Assembly: GCF_020829625.1 (NCBI RefSeq)
Contig: NZ_JAIVFX010000003.1
Span: 62,001 to 126,000, forward strand
DNA from: Nostoc sp. XA010
GTDB lineage: Bacteria > Cyanobacteriota > Cyanobacteriia > Cyanobacteriales > Nostocaceae
Direction of reading: 5' to 3'
DNA: 64,000 nucleotides
Every line of letters starts with the position of its first letter. The stretch's first letter is position 1. Shown one piece after another: positions 8,726-18,470 of the stretch. The notes beneath the pieces are model-generated. The model was not told the origin of the DNA and did not search any database. It saw nothing but the letters and a program-made list of their open reading frames with translations. A program made the translations under genes and the position numbers.

Positions 8726-9667
8726 ATGACTTTAGAACGTGGAATAAGTGTTATTATTTGTTGCTATAATTCAGCATCTCGTATTCAAAAAACCCTCAGA
8801 CATCTTGCTATACAAGACATTGGTGGTAAGTTTGAATGCGAAATTATCGTCGTCAATAACGCTAGCACCGATGAACTGGAAGAAGTTGTTGATCGGGTCT
8901 GGAATGAAAGTGGCAAACCATATCCTCTAAAAATTGTTTTTGAGAAAACTCCTGGTTTAGCATTTGCTCGTAAATGTGGAGTTCAAGAAGCAAAATACTC
9001 TTACGGTCTCTTCTGCGATGACGACAATTGGCTTGCACCAGATTATCTGTCACGAGTTTTTCAGACTTTTGAAAGCAACGACAAAATTGGTGTAGTTGGG
9101 GGAGGTAGCACGCCTGTTTTTGATACCACAGCACCACCTTGGTTCTATACAAATTGCGGGCGTTATGCGGTCGGAATTCAGGGTGAAAATAGTGGAGATA
9201 TCACACATAGAGTGTATGTGTGGGGTGCTGGAATGGGATTTCGCACTTGGCTGTTAAAAGAAATCTTTGAGTCAGGTCTTAATCCATTGGTTAGTGACAG
9301 AAAACAAGATATTCTCACTTCAGGAGGTGATGGCGAAATCAGCGTGTGGTTTATATTTGCTGGATACCGTCTTTGGTATGAGCAAGCACTTATTTTTCAA
9401 CATTACATTCCCCAGTCAAGATTAACCTCGTCTTATTATGAAAAAAGACTCTCGGACACTAAGACTGATATGATGTGGCCTACTTACCGTGATTACGTTA
9501 TCTTTAAATATGGCGTATTCAATGATCCTCGAAAGAAAAAGCTTGCGGGAACTTTTTCTATTCTCAGAAGGATGAAGGCAATGGTTAGATTATTTGGCTA
9601 TGCATCCTCTATCTCCTCAGTCAGGAAATTTGAGAAGTTGATTAGACAATTCGTACTTCAAAATTAG
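8726..9667 (+). CDS. Glycosyltransferase family 2 protein
   Basis: GT-A fold glycosyltransferase likely adding one sugar to the lipid-linked exopolysaccharide repeat. The N-terminus 'GISVIICCYNSASRI' is the standard first strand, 'VVNNASTDE' the nucleotide-binding loop and 'FCDDDNWL' the DxD-type metal site. A downstream 'TSGGDGEISVW' block fits the acceptor/catalytic ED region. Length (313 residues) is typical. No membrane helix is evident, so it acts at the cytoplasmic face. Donor and acceptor are unknown. It sits between the flippase and polymerase genes of the exopolysaccharide locus. Confidence 0.88.
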   Translation: MTLERGISVIICCYNSASRIQKTLRHLAIQDIGGKFECEIIVVNNASTDELEEVVDRVWNESGKPYPLKIVFEKTPGLAFARKCGVQEAKYSYGLFCDDDNWLAPDYLSRVFQTFESNDKIGVVGGGSTPVFDTTAPPWFYTNCGRYAVGIQGENSGDITHRVYVWGAGMGFRTWLLKEIFESGLNPLVSDRKQDILTSGGDGEISVWFIFAGYRLWYEQALIFQHYIPQSRLTSSYYEKRLSDTKTDMMWPTYRDYVIFKYGVFNDPRKKKLAGTFSILRRMKAMVRLFGYASSISSVRKFEKLIRQFVLQN

Positions 9668-9756
9668 GAAGTTAAATTGTAACCGTTCACTGGGGAAGCA
9701 AAAATGTCCGAAATGAAATCATACGGAATCAATACGAAAACTTTATGTAAATTATC

Positions 9757-11130
9757 ATGTATCAAAATGATAACTCTAAGTTGTTAAGAAAGATTCAAAG
9801 GCAAAATTATTTTCACAAGTTATTCAAATCTTTAGAGCCAATAAGTAAAGCCTTTTTCTTATTCGGTTTTGCTTTATGGTTGCTTTGCCCCATTTTAGGA
9901 ATCATTCCATTATTATTATTTTGCCAAATCAATGTTTCTAGAAATACTAAACCTTTAAATTTTTTAAGTCTTAATTCTTTTTGTCTGGTATTAGTCTTCC
10001 TGACACTTGTAACCTCTGCATCAACACACGTTATCTATGCTGACCTAGAAGCATATATTAATATTTATACTGCTCTTGGTAATATGTCTTTCATTGAATA
10101 TATGAATTCAATGAAAATAGAACCGATATCTTTTTTAATTCCTAATGTCATCAAATATTTATTAGGAGATAATGAACAGTATTTTATCTTGACTCAATCT
10201 TTAACTATGAATTTGGCATATATGCTACTTGCTAGTATATTTATGCCCTCTTACTATCCAACAATTATTCTACTAAATGTTACATCTGTTTCGTATTTCT
10301 CACATATGTTTCTAATGCGACAATTTTACTCCTTTATATTTGTAATACCTTTAGTCTATACCCCTTCTTTAACTCTAAAATGTGTATTACTTATACTGGG
10401 ACTGTATACTCATTCAAGTTCTGTAATTATCTGTATTCCTGTAATACTATTCCATGCTCTACAAATTTCATTTAGATTTCAAAACTTAAATTACAATCTT
10501 ATTAATTTATTTATAGCATTAAAAAATAAAATATCTAAATTATTAAAAAATAAATATGTTTTTACAAGCATATTTTTGCTTTTAACAATACTTTTATATT
10601 TTGTTTATTTCAATTTGATAAATAGTAGCTTCATAAATGAATTAGCTCCCAATCTTAGTACACGAGTTGACAGGTATTCTTCTAACAACCTCGACGATGT
10701 AATTGGAATTGATGGAGAAGGTCTGTTTAGGTCTCTTATTTTGGATATATTTTTTATCTCGGCTTCAGTTATAATGCTTGATTTGAAAGAAGCCAGTTTC
10801 TCTTGTTATTTATGGTGTGTTGTCTTTATCTCGTCTATTTTATATTTAACTGCTTTCTTTTATTTTGAATTACCAATGTTCGGTCGATTAATTTACCTGC
10901 TTAGAGGATTGTCAGGATTTTTCTATACAATTCCATTAGAATCAGGAAAATTAAATAATAAATTTAATTTTTTCTCTGCTATTGTATTATTAGCCATTTT
11001 TTTGAAAATATTATATTTTGTCTATGCTATTTATTTGAACTCTATTGAAGATAGATCACCAATATGGTTTGGAACACCACTTTACTCAAACATATTTAAT
11101 TATATAGATTATCTGTATAATTTATTTTAA
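9757..11130 (+). CDS. EpsG/Wzy-like polysaccharide polymerase (multi-pass membrane protein)
   Basis: A 457-residue protein made mostly of hydrophobic segments (about ten to twelve) with short polar loops; codon use is very AT-rich compared with neighbours. The pattern of a segment with 'YADLEAYINIYTALGNMSFIEYMNS', split by membrane helices, and the central 'HMFLMRQFYSFIFV' resemble the EpsG family of polymerases. These join repeat units on the periplasmic side. It occupies the place where a Wzy is expected, among glycosyltransferases and downstream of Wzx. Wzy proteins share little sequence, so the call leans on topology, one motif and context. Confidence 0.75.
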   Translation: MYQNDNSKLLRKIQRQNYFHKLFKSLEPISKAFFLFGFALWLLCPILGIIPLLLFCQINVSRNTKPLNFLSLNSFCLVLVFLTLVTSASTHVIYADLEAYINIYTALGNMSFIEYMNSMKIEPISFLIPNVIKYLLGDNEQYFILTQSLTMNLAYMLLASIFMPSYYPTIILLNVTSVSYFSHMFLMRQFYSFIFVIPLVYTPSLTLKCVLLILGLYTHSSSVIICIPVILFHALQISFRFQNLNYNLINLFIALKNKISKLLKNKYVFTSIFLLLTILLYFVYFNLINSSFINELAPNLSTRVDRYSSNNLDDVIGIDGEGLFRSLILDIFFISASVIMLDLKEASFSCYLWCVVFISSILYLTAFFYFELPMFGRLIYLLRGLSGFFYTIPLESGKLNNKFNFFSAIVLLAIFLKILYFVYAIYLNSIEDRSPIWFGTPLYSNIFNYIDYLYNLF

Positions 11131-11254
11131 AGATAACCTTTAATGCAAAATAATGATATATAAGCACGTATTTTTCTATATGAATTGATTATCCTAGGCA
11201 AACATGTATGAAATTAGTATTTAGCTATTATTTATTCTCAAAACATCAGGTGAA

Positions 11255-12499
11255 ATGTTACATATGCAAAAAGTAGTAATCATTGGTTGGTTCAAGTTTC
11301 CATTTGGAAGTGCAGCAGCATCAAGATTGAGAACTTTGTCTCAAGGACTGCTAGAAAGTAGCTTTAAAGTACATGTTATTACTACTGCTCGTATTCCTTT
11401 ACGCCATGAAGACCTAACAAATACAGGTGAACTATTTTGGCAAGGAATCCAGTATGAATCTCAAAATCAGCACTACGATTATCCCGACACAAAAAAATCA
11501 CTTTTTCAACTAGTTCGGAAATACTTGCGAGACTTGCGAGCTATTTTTAATAGTTGGATACGGGTTTATAACTTGATCCGGCATGGGAAAATTGACAGTA
11601 TACTTATTTATGGAAGAAGTGCAATATCTTACTTCCCGGTGGTGATACTTGCACGTATTTACGGTGTTTCTCTATTCTACGATATGGTTGAATGGTTCCC
11701 GCCCACAACATTTCAGGGTGGGCTTATAAATCCTCTTTTTTATGATGACTTGTTGGGGCGCTATTTACCATTTTTAGGTTGTCAAGGTGTAATAGCTATT
11801 AGCACTTATATTTCAGAAAAGTACACTCATGCCCATATTCCCTGCTTTATTCTTCCTAGTATTTTTGATTATTCTCTAAGTCTGAACATCAAGTTTCCAG
11901 AGATAGAAATTACAGATAAACACTTTGTTGTGCTTTATGCAGGTACGTGTAAAGTTGGAGATGGATTTGAAAGGCTATTAGATGCGGTCAAAATAGCCTT
12001 TTCTCAGGGATGTCCTATCCGTTTAGATGTTCTGGGAACAGATGGGTTATCTGGTCATGCTGCAAAACAACGGCAGATTTGTGAACAAGATGAAATTTTA
12101 GTTTCTTGTGTGCGTTTTCTGGGTAGAGTACCAGATGAGGAATATCTTTCCACACTCGTATCTGCCCATTGCTTAGTATTACCACGCCCTGAGTCCCAAA
12201 TTGTAAAAGCTGCTTTTCCCACTCGACTTCCTGAGTTTCTTGCAACGGGGCGTCCAGTTTTAACTACCAATGTTCCAGATGTCCCACGATATCTTGATGC
12301 TGGAATTCATGCAGAAATCGTAGCTGGAGACACATCAAATGCTCTAGCCTCTGGACTTCTAAGATTATGGCAAGATCCAGAACGTGCATTACGCATTGGA
12401 CTTGCTGGTCAAAACCGAGGTTGTCAGGTTTTTGATTACCGTCACTATATGACAAAGTTATCTGAATTCATTCTTAATAAGAAATTTACACAAGAATAA
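11255..12499 (+). CDS. Glycosyltransferase family 4 protein
   Basis: GT-B fold transferase with an N-terminal acceptor domain ('FPFGSAAASRLRTLSQGL') and a C-terminal nucleotide-sugar domain ('VLYAGTCKVGDGFERLLDA', then 'FLGRVPDEEYLSTL' and 'TRLPEFLATGRPVLTTN'). The EX7E-type region is represented by 'RPESQIVKAAFPTRLPEFLATG'. An AGGTG lies just before the ATG at 11255; a second ATG at 11264 is possible. It is 124 bases after the polymerase gene and 38 bases before another GT4 gene. The sugar specificity cannot be inferred. Confidence 0.85.
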   Translation: MLHMQKVVIIGWFKFPFGSAAASRLRTLSQGLLESSFKVHVITTARIPLRHEDLTNTGELFWQGIQYESQNQHYDYPDTKKSLFQLVRKYLRDLRAIFNSWIRVYNLIRHGKIDSILIYGRSAISYFPVVILARIYGVSLFYDMVEWFPPTTFQGGLINPLFYDDLLGRYLPFLGCQGVIAISTYISEKYTHAHIPCFILPSIFDYSLSLNIKFPEIEITDKHFVVLYAGTCKVGDGFERLLDAVKIAFSQGCPIRLDVLGTDGLSGHAAKQRQICEQDEILVSCVRFLGRVPDEEYLSTLVSAHCLVLPRPESQIVKAAFPTRLPEFLATGRPVLTTNVPDVPRYLDAGIHAEIVAGDTSNALASGLLRLWQDPERALRIGLAGQNRGCQVFDYRHYMTKLSEFILNKKFTQE

Positions 12500-12537
12500 A
12501 TTCTCTAGTCTTTACTTCTCCTGGAAAAAAAAGATTT

Positions 12538-13665
12538 ATGACAATGCCAATAATTCTCTACATAGTATCTATATTACCTCGTGGTGGTCCAGCACAACAA
12601 CTGCTTTATATCACCAAGCATATTGACCGAAGTCAGTTTCAGCCTCAAATCCTAACTCTTTCTCCAGAGCCACAAAAAACTATGCTCAGTGATTTTCAAG
12701 ACTTAGATATTCCTGTGCGAAGCCTTAAAATATCACGATTAACTAGTTTGTTTTGGGGAAAAAGTCATTTACAGAAAGCCATTCAAGAAATAAAACCAGC
12801 ACTAATACATACCCAAGGTATTCGTGCTGATGTTCTAGCATTGGGGTTGATAGATAAGCTACCAATAGTCACTACAGCACGTAATGCTCCTTATGCTGAC
12901 TATCCAACCCTATATGGAAAAGTAAAAGGTAGTCTGATGGCTTGGAGTCATGTTCGTACGCTACGTCAATTACCACAAGTTGTTGCATGTGGGACTAATT
13001 TAAGTCAGGACTTGGCAAAATATCGTATTAGAACTCAAACTATTTCTAATGGAGTAGATACAGATAGTTTTTCCCCAACCATCTCAAATCAAGAGCGCGC
13101 ATCTTTAAGACAAACCTTGGGATTAACTCCATCATCAATAGTATTTGTAACAGTTGGTTCTTTGATACCGCGCAAAGATCCCCTTCTGATTATTGATGCT
13201 TTTCGTCGTGCTAGATTGCAAAATGCCGTTCTAGTGATTCTAGGTACAGGTTCACTAGAAGAAGCATGTAAACAAGCCTTACTAAAAGCGTCACCGATAC
13301 TGGACGTTCGTCTGCAAGGTCAGCTATCTGATGTGCGTCCGTGGCTTTGTTGTGCAGATGCTTTAATTTCTGCTGCTTGGTCTGAAGGTCTCCCCAATTC
13401 GGTTCTTGAGGGAATGTCCTGTGGTCTTCCTGTGTTACTTTCAGATATTCCTCCTCATCGGGAGATTATTGGAAAAGCATCTCCTTCTTGTGGGAAGCTA
13501 TTTCCACCAGGTAATGTTGAGGAATTATCAAGCCTATTGAAATCGTTTTCCAGTGATTTATTTGCTCCTAACATATGCCGTCAGACAGTAATACAATCTT
13601 TTAGCGCAAAAGCTATGGCAAGTGCCTACCAGTCTCTTTACGAGAAAATATTAATGGATAATTAG
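12538..13665 (+). CDS. Glycosyltransferase family 4 protein
   Basis: Second GT-B fold enzyme of the locus, 375 residues. The glycine-rich N-terminal loop is 'LPRGGPAQQLLYITKH'. The C-terminal Glycos_transf_1 domain shows 'VGSLIPRKDPLLIIDAF', 'VILGTGSLEEA' and the EX7E catalytic/donor motif 'EGLPNSVLEGMSCGLPVLLSD'. It follows the preceding GT4 gene closely and is followed after 48 bases by a GT2 gene, so one transcript is likely. It probably builds part of the same repeat unit; donor unknown. Confidence 0.88.
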   Translation: MTMPIILYIVSILPRGGPAQQLLYITKHIDRSQFQPQILTLSPEPQKTMLSDFQDLDIPVRSLKISRLTSLFWGKSHLQKAIQEIKPALIHTQGIRADVLALGLIDKLPIVTTARNAPYADYPTLYGKVKGSLMAWSHVRTLRQLPQVVACGTNLSQDLAKYRIRTQTISNGVDTDSFSPTISNQERASLRQTLGLTPSSIVFVTVGSLIPRKDPLLIIDAFRRARLQNAVLVILGTGSLEEACKQALLKASPILDVRLQGQLSDVRPWLCCADALISAAWSEGLPNSVLEGMSCGLPVLLSDIPPHREIIGKASPSCGKLFPPGNVEELSSLLKSFSSDLFAPNICRQTVIQSFSAKAMASAYQSLYEKILMDN

Positions 13666-13713
13666 GAGCAGTACTAATTAATTCCAAATTTATTGAAAAA
13701 GCAGGTGATTATC

Positions 13714-14577
13714 GTGAATGTAAATGCAGATGTTACTGTAGGTATTCCGTTTTACAAAGGTAGTAATATTGCACATCTTCGCATTGCAATTGACTCTATT
13801 TTATCTCAAACTCTAATACCAAAAGAAATTCACCTAATTCAAGATGGTGCAGTTCCAAAAAAATTAGAAGAAACTGTTAACGCATATACAGCGAACTATC
13901 CTCAGGTAAAACACCTCTTAATTTCTCAAAACATGGGTTTAGCTCATGCACTTAATATATCCATATTGAACTCTTCATCTAAGTATTATGCAAGAATGGA
14001 CTCTGATGATATTACAGATCCAGACCGATTAAGTAAACAAATAGATTTTTTAGAAAGTAACTTAGATATTGATATCTTGGGTACTTGGGCTTTTGTATTT
14101 GAGGATGAATTTCCAAGCGAAAATTGCTCAATCAGGATCATGCCTGTACGTAATAAGGAAATACATGAACTGTTTCATTATCAAAATCCATTGATACATC
14201 CATCTGTGATGTTTAGACGCAGTGTTTTTGCTAAAACAGGACTTTACAACATCGAATTTCGTTCTGAATGTGATTTAGAATTGTGGGCAAGAGCGTTGAA
14301 ATTGGGAGTTGGTATCTCGAATTTATCTGAGCCTTTACTCTACTATAGAAATACAGGCGTTATTGCTAGACGGTCTGCGGCTTTAGGACAACAAATTAAA
14401 GCACGATATCGATACAACACTCTGTCGCCAAAATTAAATATTCTCAAAGTAATGTCTTTGGTATTTCGCGTTCTTCCCCATAAGATGCAAGTATGGGGAT
14501 ACAAAAAACTTAAAAAACAGAGCAGTCCTCAAAAACACGATCATGAGTTGTTAGTTGAAAGTAAGATAAAATATTGA
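13714..14577 (+). CDS. Glycosyltransferase family 2 protein
   Basis: GT-A fold transferase. 'VTVGIPFYKGSNI' opens the fold, 'LIQDGAVP' is the nucleotide loop, 'YARMDSDDIT' carries the DxD metal site, and 'CDLELWARALKLG' is the acceptor-side ED motif. I prefer the GTG at 13714, which has an AGCAGG eight bases upstream; the TTG at 13693 would add seven residues with no family match. From 13714 it is 287 residues. It lies directly after a GT4 gene in the exopolysaccharide cluster. Confidence 0.85.
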   Translation: MNVNADVTVGIPFYKGSNIAHLRIAIDSILSQTLIPKEIHLIQDGAVPKKLEETVNAYTANYPQVKHLLISQNMGLAHALNISILNSSSKYYARMDSDDITDPDRLSKQIDFLESNLDIDILGTWAFVFEDEFPSENCSIRIMPVRNKEIHELFHYQNPLIHPSVMFRRSVFAKTGLYNIEFRSECDLELWARALKLGVGISNLSEPLLYYRNTGVIARRSAALGQQIKARYRYNTLSPKLNILKVMSLVFRVLPHKMQVWGYKKLKKQSSPQKHDHELLVESKIKY

Positions 14578-14684
14578 TAATTAACTATATTCATGGCTAT
14601 AGCGAGCAATTATCATCAGAAAAATCTGGAAATACTAGTATTTCGTAATTAGTATTGTATAAATTAAAACTAGGAGATTTAAAG

Positions 14685-16088
14685 ATGCATTCAGCTACTA
14701 ATCAGAAAGGAAAGAATTCTGTAATTTCGCTAGAATTCAATGAACTATGCCCTTCTTTAATGGAACGTTTTATTAAAGAAGGAAAGCTACCTAACTTCCA
14801 GCGACTCTATGAACAATCGGAAGTTTATACAACCGATGCAGAAGAAAAACCACCATTTCTAGAACCTTGGATTCAATGGGTGACAGTACATTCTGGTCTT
14901 CCTTACAGTGAACATCAGGTTTTTCGTCTTGATGAAGGACACAACCTAAACTCAAAACGTATCTGGGATATTGTTTCAGAAGCAGGATTAAAAGTTTGGG
15001 TTTGTGGCAGCATGAATGCGAACTATAACTCTCCATTAAATGGATATATTATGCCAGATTTTTGGAGTACAAAAGTAACTCCTAATTCTGCTGAATTATT
15101 ACCATACTTTCGATTTGTTCAAAAACAAGTTCAAGAACACACAAATGATTCTGCTCCTTTCAGCCGTGGAGATTATTTAAGATTTCTGGGCTTTATGAAT
15201 AGTCATGGACTTTCATTAGATACCATTGCTGCTATTATCCAACAACTGATTCGTGAGAAAATCACAAAAAGGTATCGCTGGCAACGTGCAACTATTGCAG
15301 ACAAGCTCCAATTAGATTTATTCCGCTCATACTATCAAAAGTTTAAACCACATTTTTCAACTTTTTTTATTAATAGTACAGCTCATTTTCAACATATGTA
15401 CTGGCGGAATTTTGAGCAAGATAAATTTCCAGTAAAACCGTCAGAAAAAGAACAGCTAGAATATGAAAAAGCCATTTTATTGGGCTATCAACAAATGGAT
15501 AAGTTGATAGCTAGTTTTTTAACTTTAGTAGATAGCCATACGACTTTAATGTTTTCAACAGCGTTAAGTCAACAGCCTTGCTTGACTTATGAAAATTCTG
15601 GAGGAAAACGCTTATATCGACCGCGCAAATTTGAAAATGTATTAGAATTTGCAGAGGTGAATAGTAAGTATGTTTGTTCTCCTGTAATGGCTGAAGAGTT
15701 TTACATTCGTTTTGAAAATGAGCAGGATGCAACTGAGGCTGAACAAAAACTCTTAGCTTTACAAGTTAATCAGCGTCCGATGATGCGATTAAAGCGCAAT
15801 GGCAAAGATGTTTTTGGTGGCTGTGGAATTTTTGACCAACTCTCAAACGATGCAATTTTGAGTATTGCTAATAGCGAAAAATCAATACCATTTTTTAAAA
15901 TTTTCTATCAAATAGAAGATATTAAAAGTGGTATGCATCATCCCGATGGTATTTTATGGATTCGCAAACCAAGCTGTCAGCATTCGATTCATAAGGATAA
16001 AGTTTCTCTGCTTTCTATAGCTCCAAGTATTTTAGAATTATTAGACATTCCTAAACCAGATTTTATGAGGGGAACTGCACTAGTTTAA
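14685..16088 (+). CDS. Alkaline-phosphatase-superfamily-like protein of the polysaccharide locus, metal ligands apparently degenerate
   Basis: A 467-residue soluble protein starting at an ATG with AGGAG nine bases upstream. The opening strand 'VISLEFNELCPSLMERFI', 'LPNFQRLYEQS' and 'WVTVHSGLPYSEH' follow the order of type I phosphodiesterase/AP-fold proteins, and 'IWDIVSEAGLKVWVCGS' matches their next strand. The usual Asp-Gly start is replaced by Glu/Asn. The 'SDHG' metal motif is replaced by 'STALSQQPC', although a late 'GMHHPDG' is retained. It may be a transferase or hydrolase using another mechanism, or an inactive partner protein. It belongs to the exopolysaccharide run by position. Fold call moderate, function unknown. 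Confidence 0.6.
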   Translation: MHSATNQKGKNSVISLEFNELCPSLMERFIKEGKLPNFQRLYEQSEVYTTDAEEKPPFLEPWIQWVTVHSGLPYSEHQVFRLDEGHNLNSKRIWDIVSEAGLKVWVCGSMNANYNSPLNGYIMPDFWSTKVTPNSAELLPYFRFVQKQVQEHTNDSAPFSRGDYLRFLGFMNSHGLSLDTIAAIIQQLIREKITKRYRWQRATIADKLQLDLFRSYYQKFKPHFSTFFINSTAHFQHMYWRNFEQDKFPVKPSEKEQLEYEKAILLGYQQMDKLIASFLTLVDSHTTLMFSTALSQQPCLTYENSGGKRLYRPRKFENVLEFAEVNSKYVCSPVMAEEFYIRFENEQDATEAEQKLLALQVNQRPMMRLKRNGKDVFGGCGIFDQLSNDAILSIANSEKSIPFFKIFYQIEDIKSGMHHPDGILWIRKPSCQHSIHKDKVSLLSIAPSILELLDIPKPDFMRGTALV

Positions 16089-16200
16089 AAACAGAGGTTA
16101 ATAAGTAGCAAGGACTAATTAAATTGCAAACCATGTAGTTTGGGTTGAGGCACAAACACTACATTTACATGGGTTACGCGATCACCAACTCATCCGAAAC

Positions 16201-17328
16201 TTATCCTATTTGATACAGCCGAACTTCATAAGGATTTAAAAGAGTACTGAAACTTGCCTCAGTGGATAGGTTAGTAATAGTTTTTTTATTAAAAGTAACT
16301 ATTTTACCAGCTAACTTATGAGTAAGTTTTACTGTGAAATTTATCTGAGTGTGATTGTGATTAACAGCTATCATTAAATATTTTTTAGTATTAGGAATAG
16401 GGAATAATTTAACTTCTATATCTGAGTTGTTTACTTGTACTGGATTGCTTAAATCTTCTCCTCTAACGATTGCAGGAATGTAGTTTCGGAATTCTTGAAT
16501 AGTAGGATACAAAACTGACTCATTCCAGGAACTTGAAGAAAGGTAGTGTATCCAAAATAGCAGCCCATCAGCCCCTGTAAGGACTGATAAATAAAACATA
16601 TAGCGAAATTCTAGCTTTGTTGGTAATCGTTTTTTGGACTGCTTTTCGCTATAAGCTTGTACTACGTTCCAAAACTTTTTATTTTTTACATTAGCTAGAG
16701 AAATAACTTTATAGAGTGCTTGTCGGTAAGATGATACCCATTGGAATTCTGTAACTCCCTCTTCGCAAGGATAACGATCCCACATCAGTATATCCATTGC
16801 ATCGGTGTAGGGTTCAATTTTTTTTATGTCGCCAAAAACTAACGCCACTGGCTTTGATTTATCTTCTTTTTTAATAGCTTTGTATACCTCTTTTAACAAA
16901 TTTGGAGAAAGTGGCGTAGGTTTTTTTATCTCTGGTTCATCATAAAGATACCAACCATAGACGGAGGGATGATTTTTATAAGTACGAATAAAGTCTTTCA
17001 CTCCTGAGATATTTTCTGATTCTATTAAAGGACGAGAAATCTCAACCAGAACCTTTACTCCTGCTTTTTTAGAAGCATCCAAAAATGCCTGGATTTTTGC
17101 CTTGCTCTCTTTTTGAACATAGGGCATTAATAAGTCAATTCCTCTAGAAGATACTTTGATTGGTACATTAATATTGTTAATATTGTCATACCAGCCTAAT
17201 AAGAAGGGTAAATTTCGTTTACGAGTAGGGGTTGAATATTGTTTTTGAGCCAAACTAAACAGTATAGGACTAGTAGTAGCTGCCGCAAAACCAGTAATTA
17301 AACTTATAAGTTTACGCCGATTTATCAT
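16201..17328 (-). CDS. Exported glycoside-hydrolase-like protein
   Basis: A 375-residue protein with an N-terminal 'MINRRKLISLITGFAAATT' signal (twin-arginine-like n-region plus hydrophobic core). The body reads like a (beta/alpha)8 barrel: 'GIDLLMPYVQ', 'KVLVEISRPL', 'VYGWYLYDEPE' with a candidate acidic catalytic pair, 'MDILMWDRYP' and 'GLLFWIHYLSS'. It ends in a beta-rich accessory segment. Such proteins trim or remodel polysaccharide outside the cytoplasm. It lies on the opposite strand to the exopolysaccharide genes, between the AP-like gene and the uronate epimerase. Family membership below the clan level is not recognised; substrate unknown. Confidence 0.55.
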   Translation of the reverse strand: MINRRKLISLITGFAAATTSPILFSLAQKQYSTPTRKRNLPFLLGWYDNINNINVPIKVSSRGIDLLMPYVQKESKAKIQAFLDASKKAGVKVLVEISRPLIESENISGVKDFIRTYKNHPSVYGWYLYDEPEIKKPTPLSPNLLKEVYKAIKKEDKSKPVALVFGDIKKIEPYTDAMDILMWDRYPCEEGVTEFQWVSSYRQALYKVISLANVKNKKFWNVVQAYSEKQSKKRLPTKLEFRYMFYLSVLTGADGLLFWIHYLSSSSWNESVLYPTIQEFRNYIPAIVRGEDLSNPVQVNNSDIEVKLFPIPNTKKYLMIAVNHNHTQINFTVKLTHKLAGKIVTFNKKTITNLSTEASFSTLLNPYEVRLYQIG

Positions 17329-17470
17329 CTAACAATATCAAAATAAAATTACAAGCAATGAAATCAGGCTATTTCATTCTCAGAAGTAGCGATTGATGAT
17401 ATTATAACCCTGAATCGAAGCAATCTACAATCGCGTACTAGCAGACAAAGTTAAAAAAAAAGATAAGATT

Positions 17471-18454
17471 ATGAGTTCTATTCTGATTACAGGTGTAGCC
17501 GGTTTCATTGGTTTTTACCTCTGCCAAAAACTGCTATCTCAAGGCGATAAAGTTATCGGCTTAGATAACTTAAACGACTATTATGATGTTAAACTAAAAT
17601 GCGATCGGCTTCAGCAACTACAGGAAAATGAGAACTTTAGCTTTTATAAATTAAATTTAGCAGATCGAGAAGGCATAGCTAAATTATTTAGAGATCATCA
17701 GTTTGATATTGTAGTCAACCTAGCTGCTCAAGCAGGTGTGCGCTACTCCATTAAAAATCCCCATGCTTACACAGACAGCAATCTAAGCGGTTTCATTAAT
17801 ATTTTGGAAGGTTGCCGTCATTTCCAAGTCAAACATTTAGTATTTGCTTCTTCAAGTTCCGTATACGGAGCCAATACCAAGATCCCCTTTTCTGTAAACG
17901 ACAATGTTGATCGCCCCATCAGCCTCTATGCCGCCACAAAAAAAGCTAATGAACTGATGGCATACACCTATAGTCATCTGTATTGCCTTCCAGCTACAGG
18001 ACTACGCTTTTTTACGGTGTATGGACCTTGGGGCCGTCCTGATATGGCTTACTATTCCTTTACAAAATCCATCTTGGCAGGTGAACCAATTAACGTGTTC
18101 AATTATGGCAAGATGCAACGAGACTTTACTTACATCGACGATATTATTGAAGGTGTGGTGAGAGTTATTGATAAAATCCCTACACCAGATTTAGATGCGA
18201 GGATTCCTCCTTACAAAATCTATAACATCGGCAACAATCAACCCGTAGAACTACTACACTTTATTGAAGTGCTAGAAAGTCATTTGGGTAAAAAAGCACA
18301 GAAAAACTTTTTGCCAATGCAGCCGGGTGACGTTCCAATCACATATGCCGATGTTGATGATCTCGTTCGAGATGTCGGGTTCAGACCGAGTACACCAATT
18401 GAAGTAGGATTAGATAAATTTACATCGTGGTTCAAATCTTACTATGGCATTTAG
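17471..18454 (+). CDS. UDP-glucuronate 4-epimerase
   Basis: SDR epimerase converting UDP-glucuronate to UDP-galacturonate. The NAD motif '[11 protein letters not shown]' is at the N-terminus. It is followed by '[18 protein letters not shown]', which is characteristic of this subfamily rather than GalE. The catalytic block reads 'FASSSSVYG' and 'YAATKKANE' (Tyr, Lys), and '[16 protein letters not shown]' is another subfamily marker. Length (327 residues) is right. It supplies a uronic acid donor for the adjacent glycosyltransferases. It has its own short upstream region and is divergent from the exported glycosidase-like gene. Confidence 0.9.
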   Translation: MSSILITGVAGFIGFYLCQKLLSQGDKVIGLDNLNDYYDVKLKCDRLQQLQENENFSFYKLNLADREGIAKLFRDHQFDIVVNLAAQAGVRYSIKNPHAYTDSNLSGFINILEGCRHFQVKHLVFASSSSVYGANTKIPFSVNDNVDRPISLYAATKKANELMAYTYSHLYCLPATGLRFFTVYGPWGRPDMAYYSFTKSILAGEPINVFNYGKMQRDFTYIDDIIEGVVRVIDKIPTPDLDARIPPYKIYNIGNNQPVELLHFIEVLESHLGKKAQKNFLPMQPGDVPITYADVDDLVRDVGFRPSTPIEVGLDKFTSWFKSYYGI

Positions 18455-18470
18455 TGCTTGGTAGACAAAA

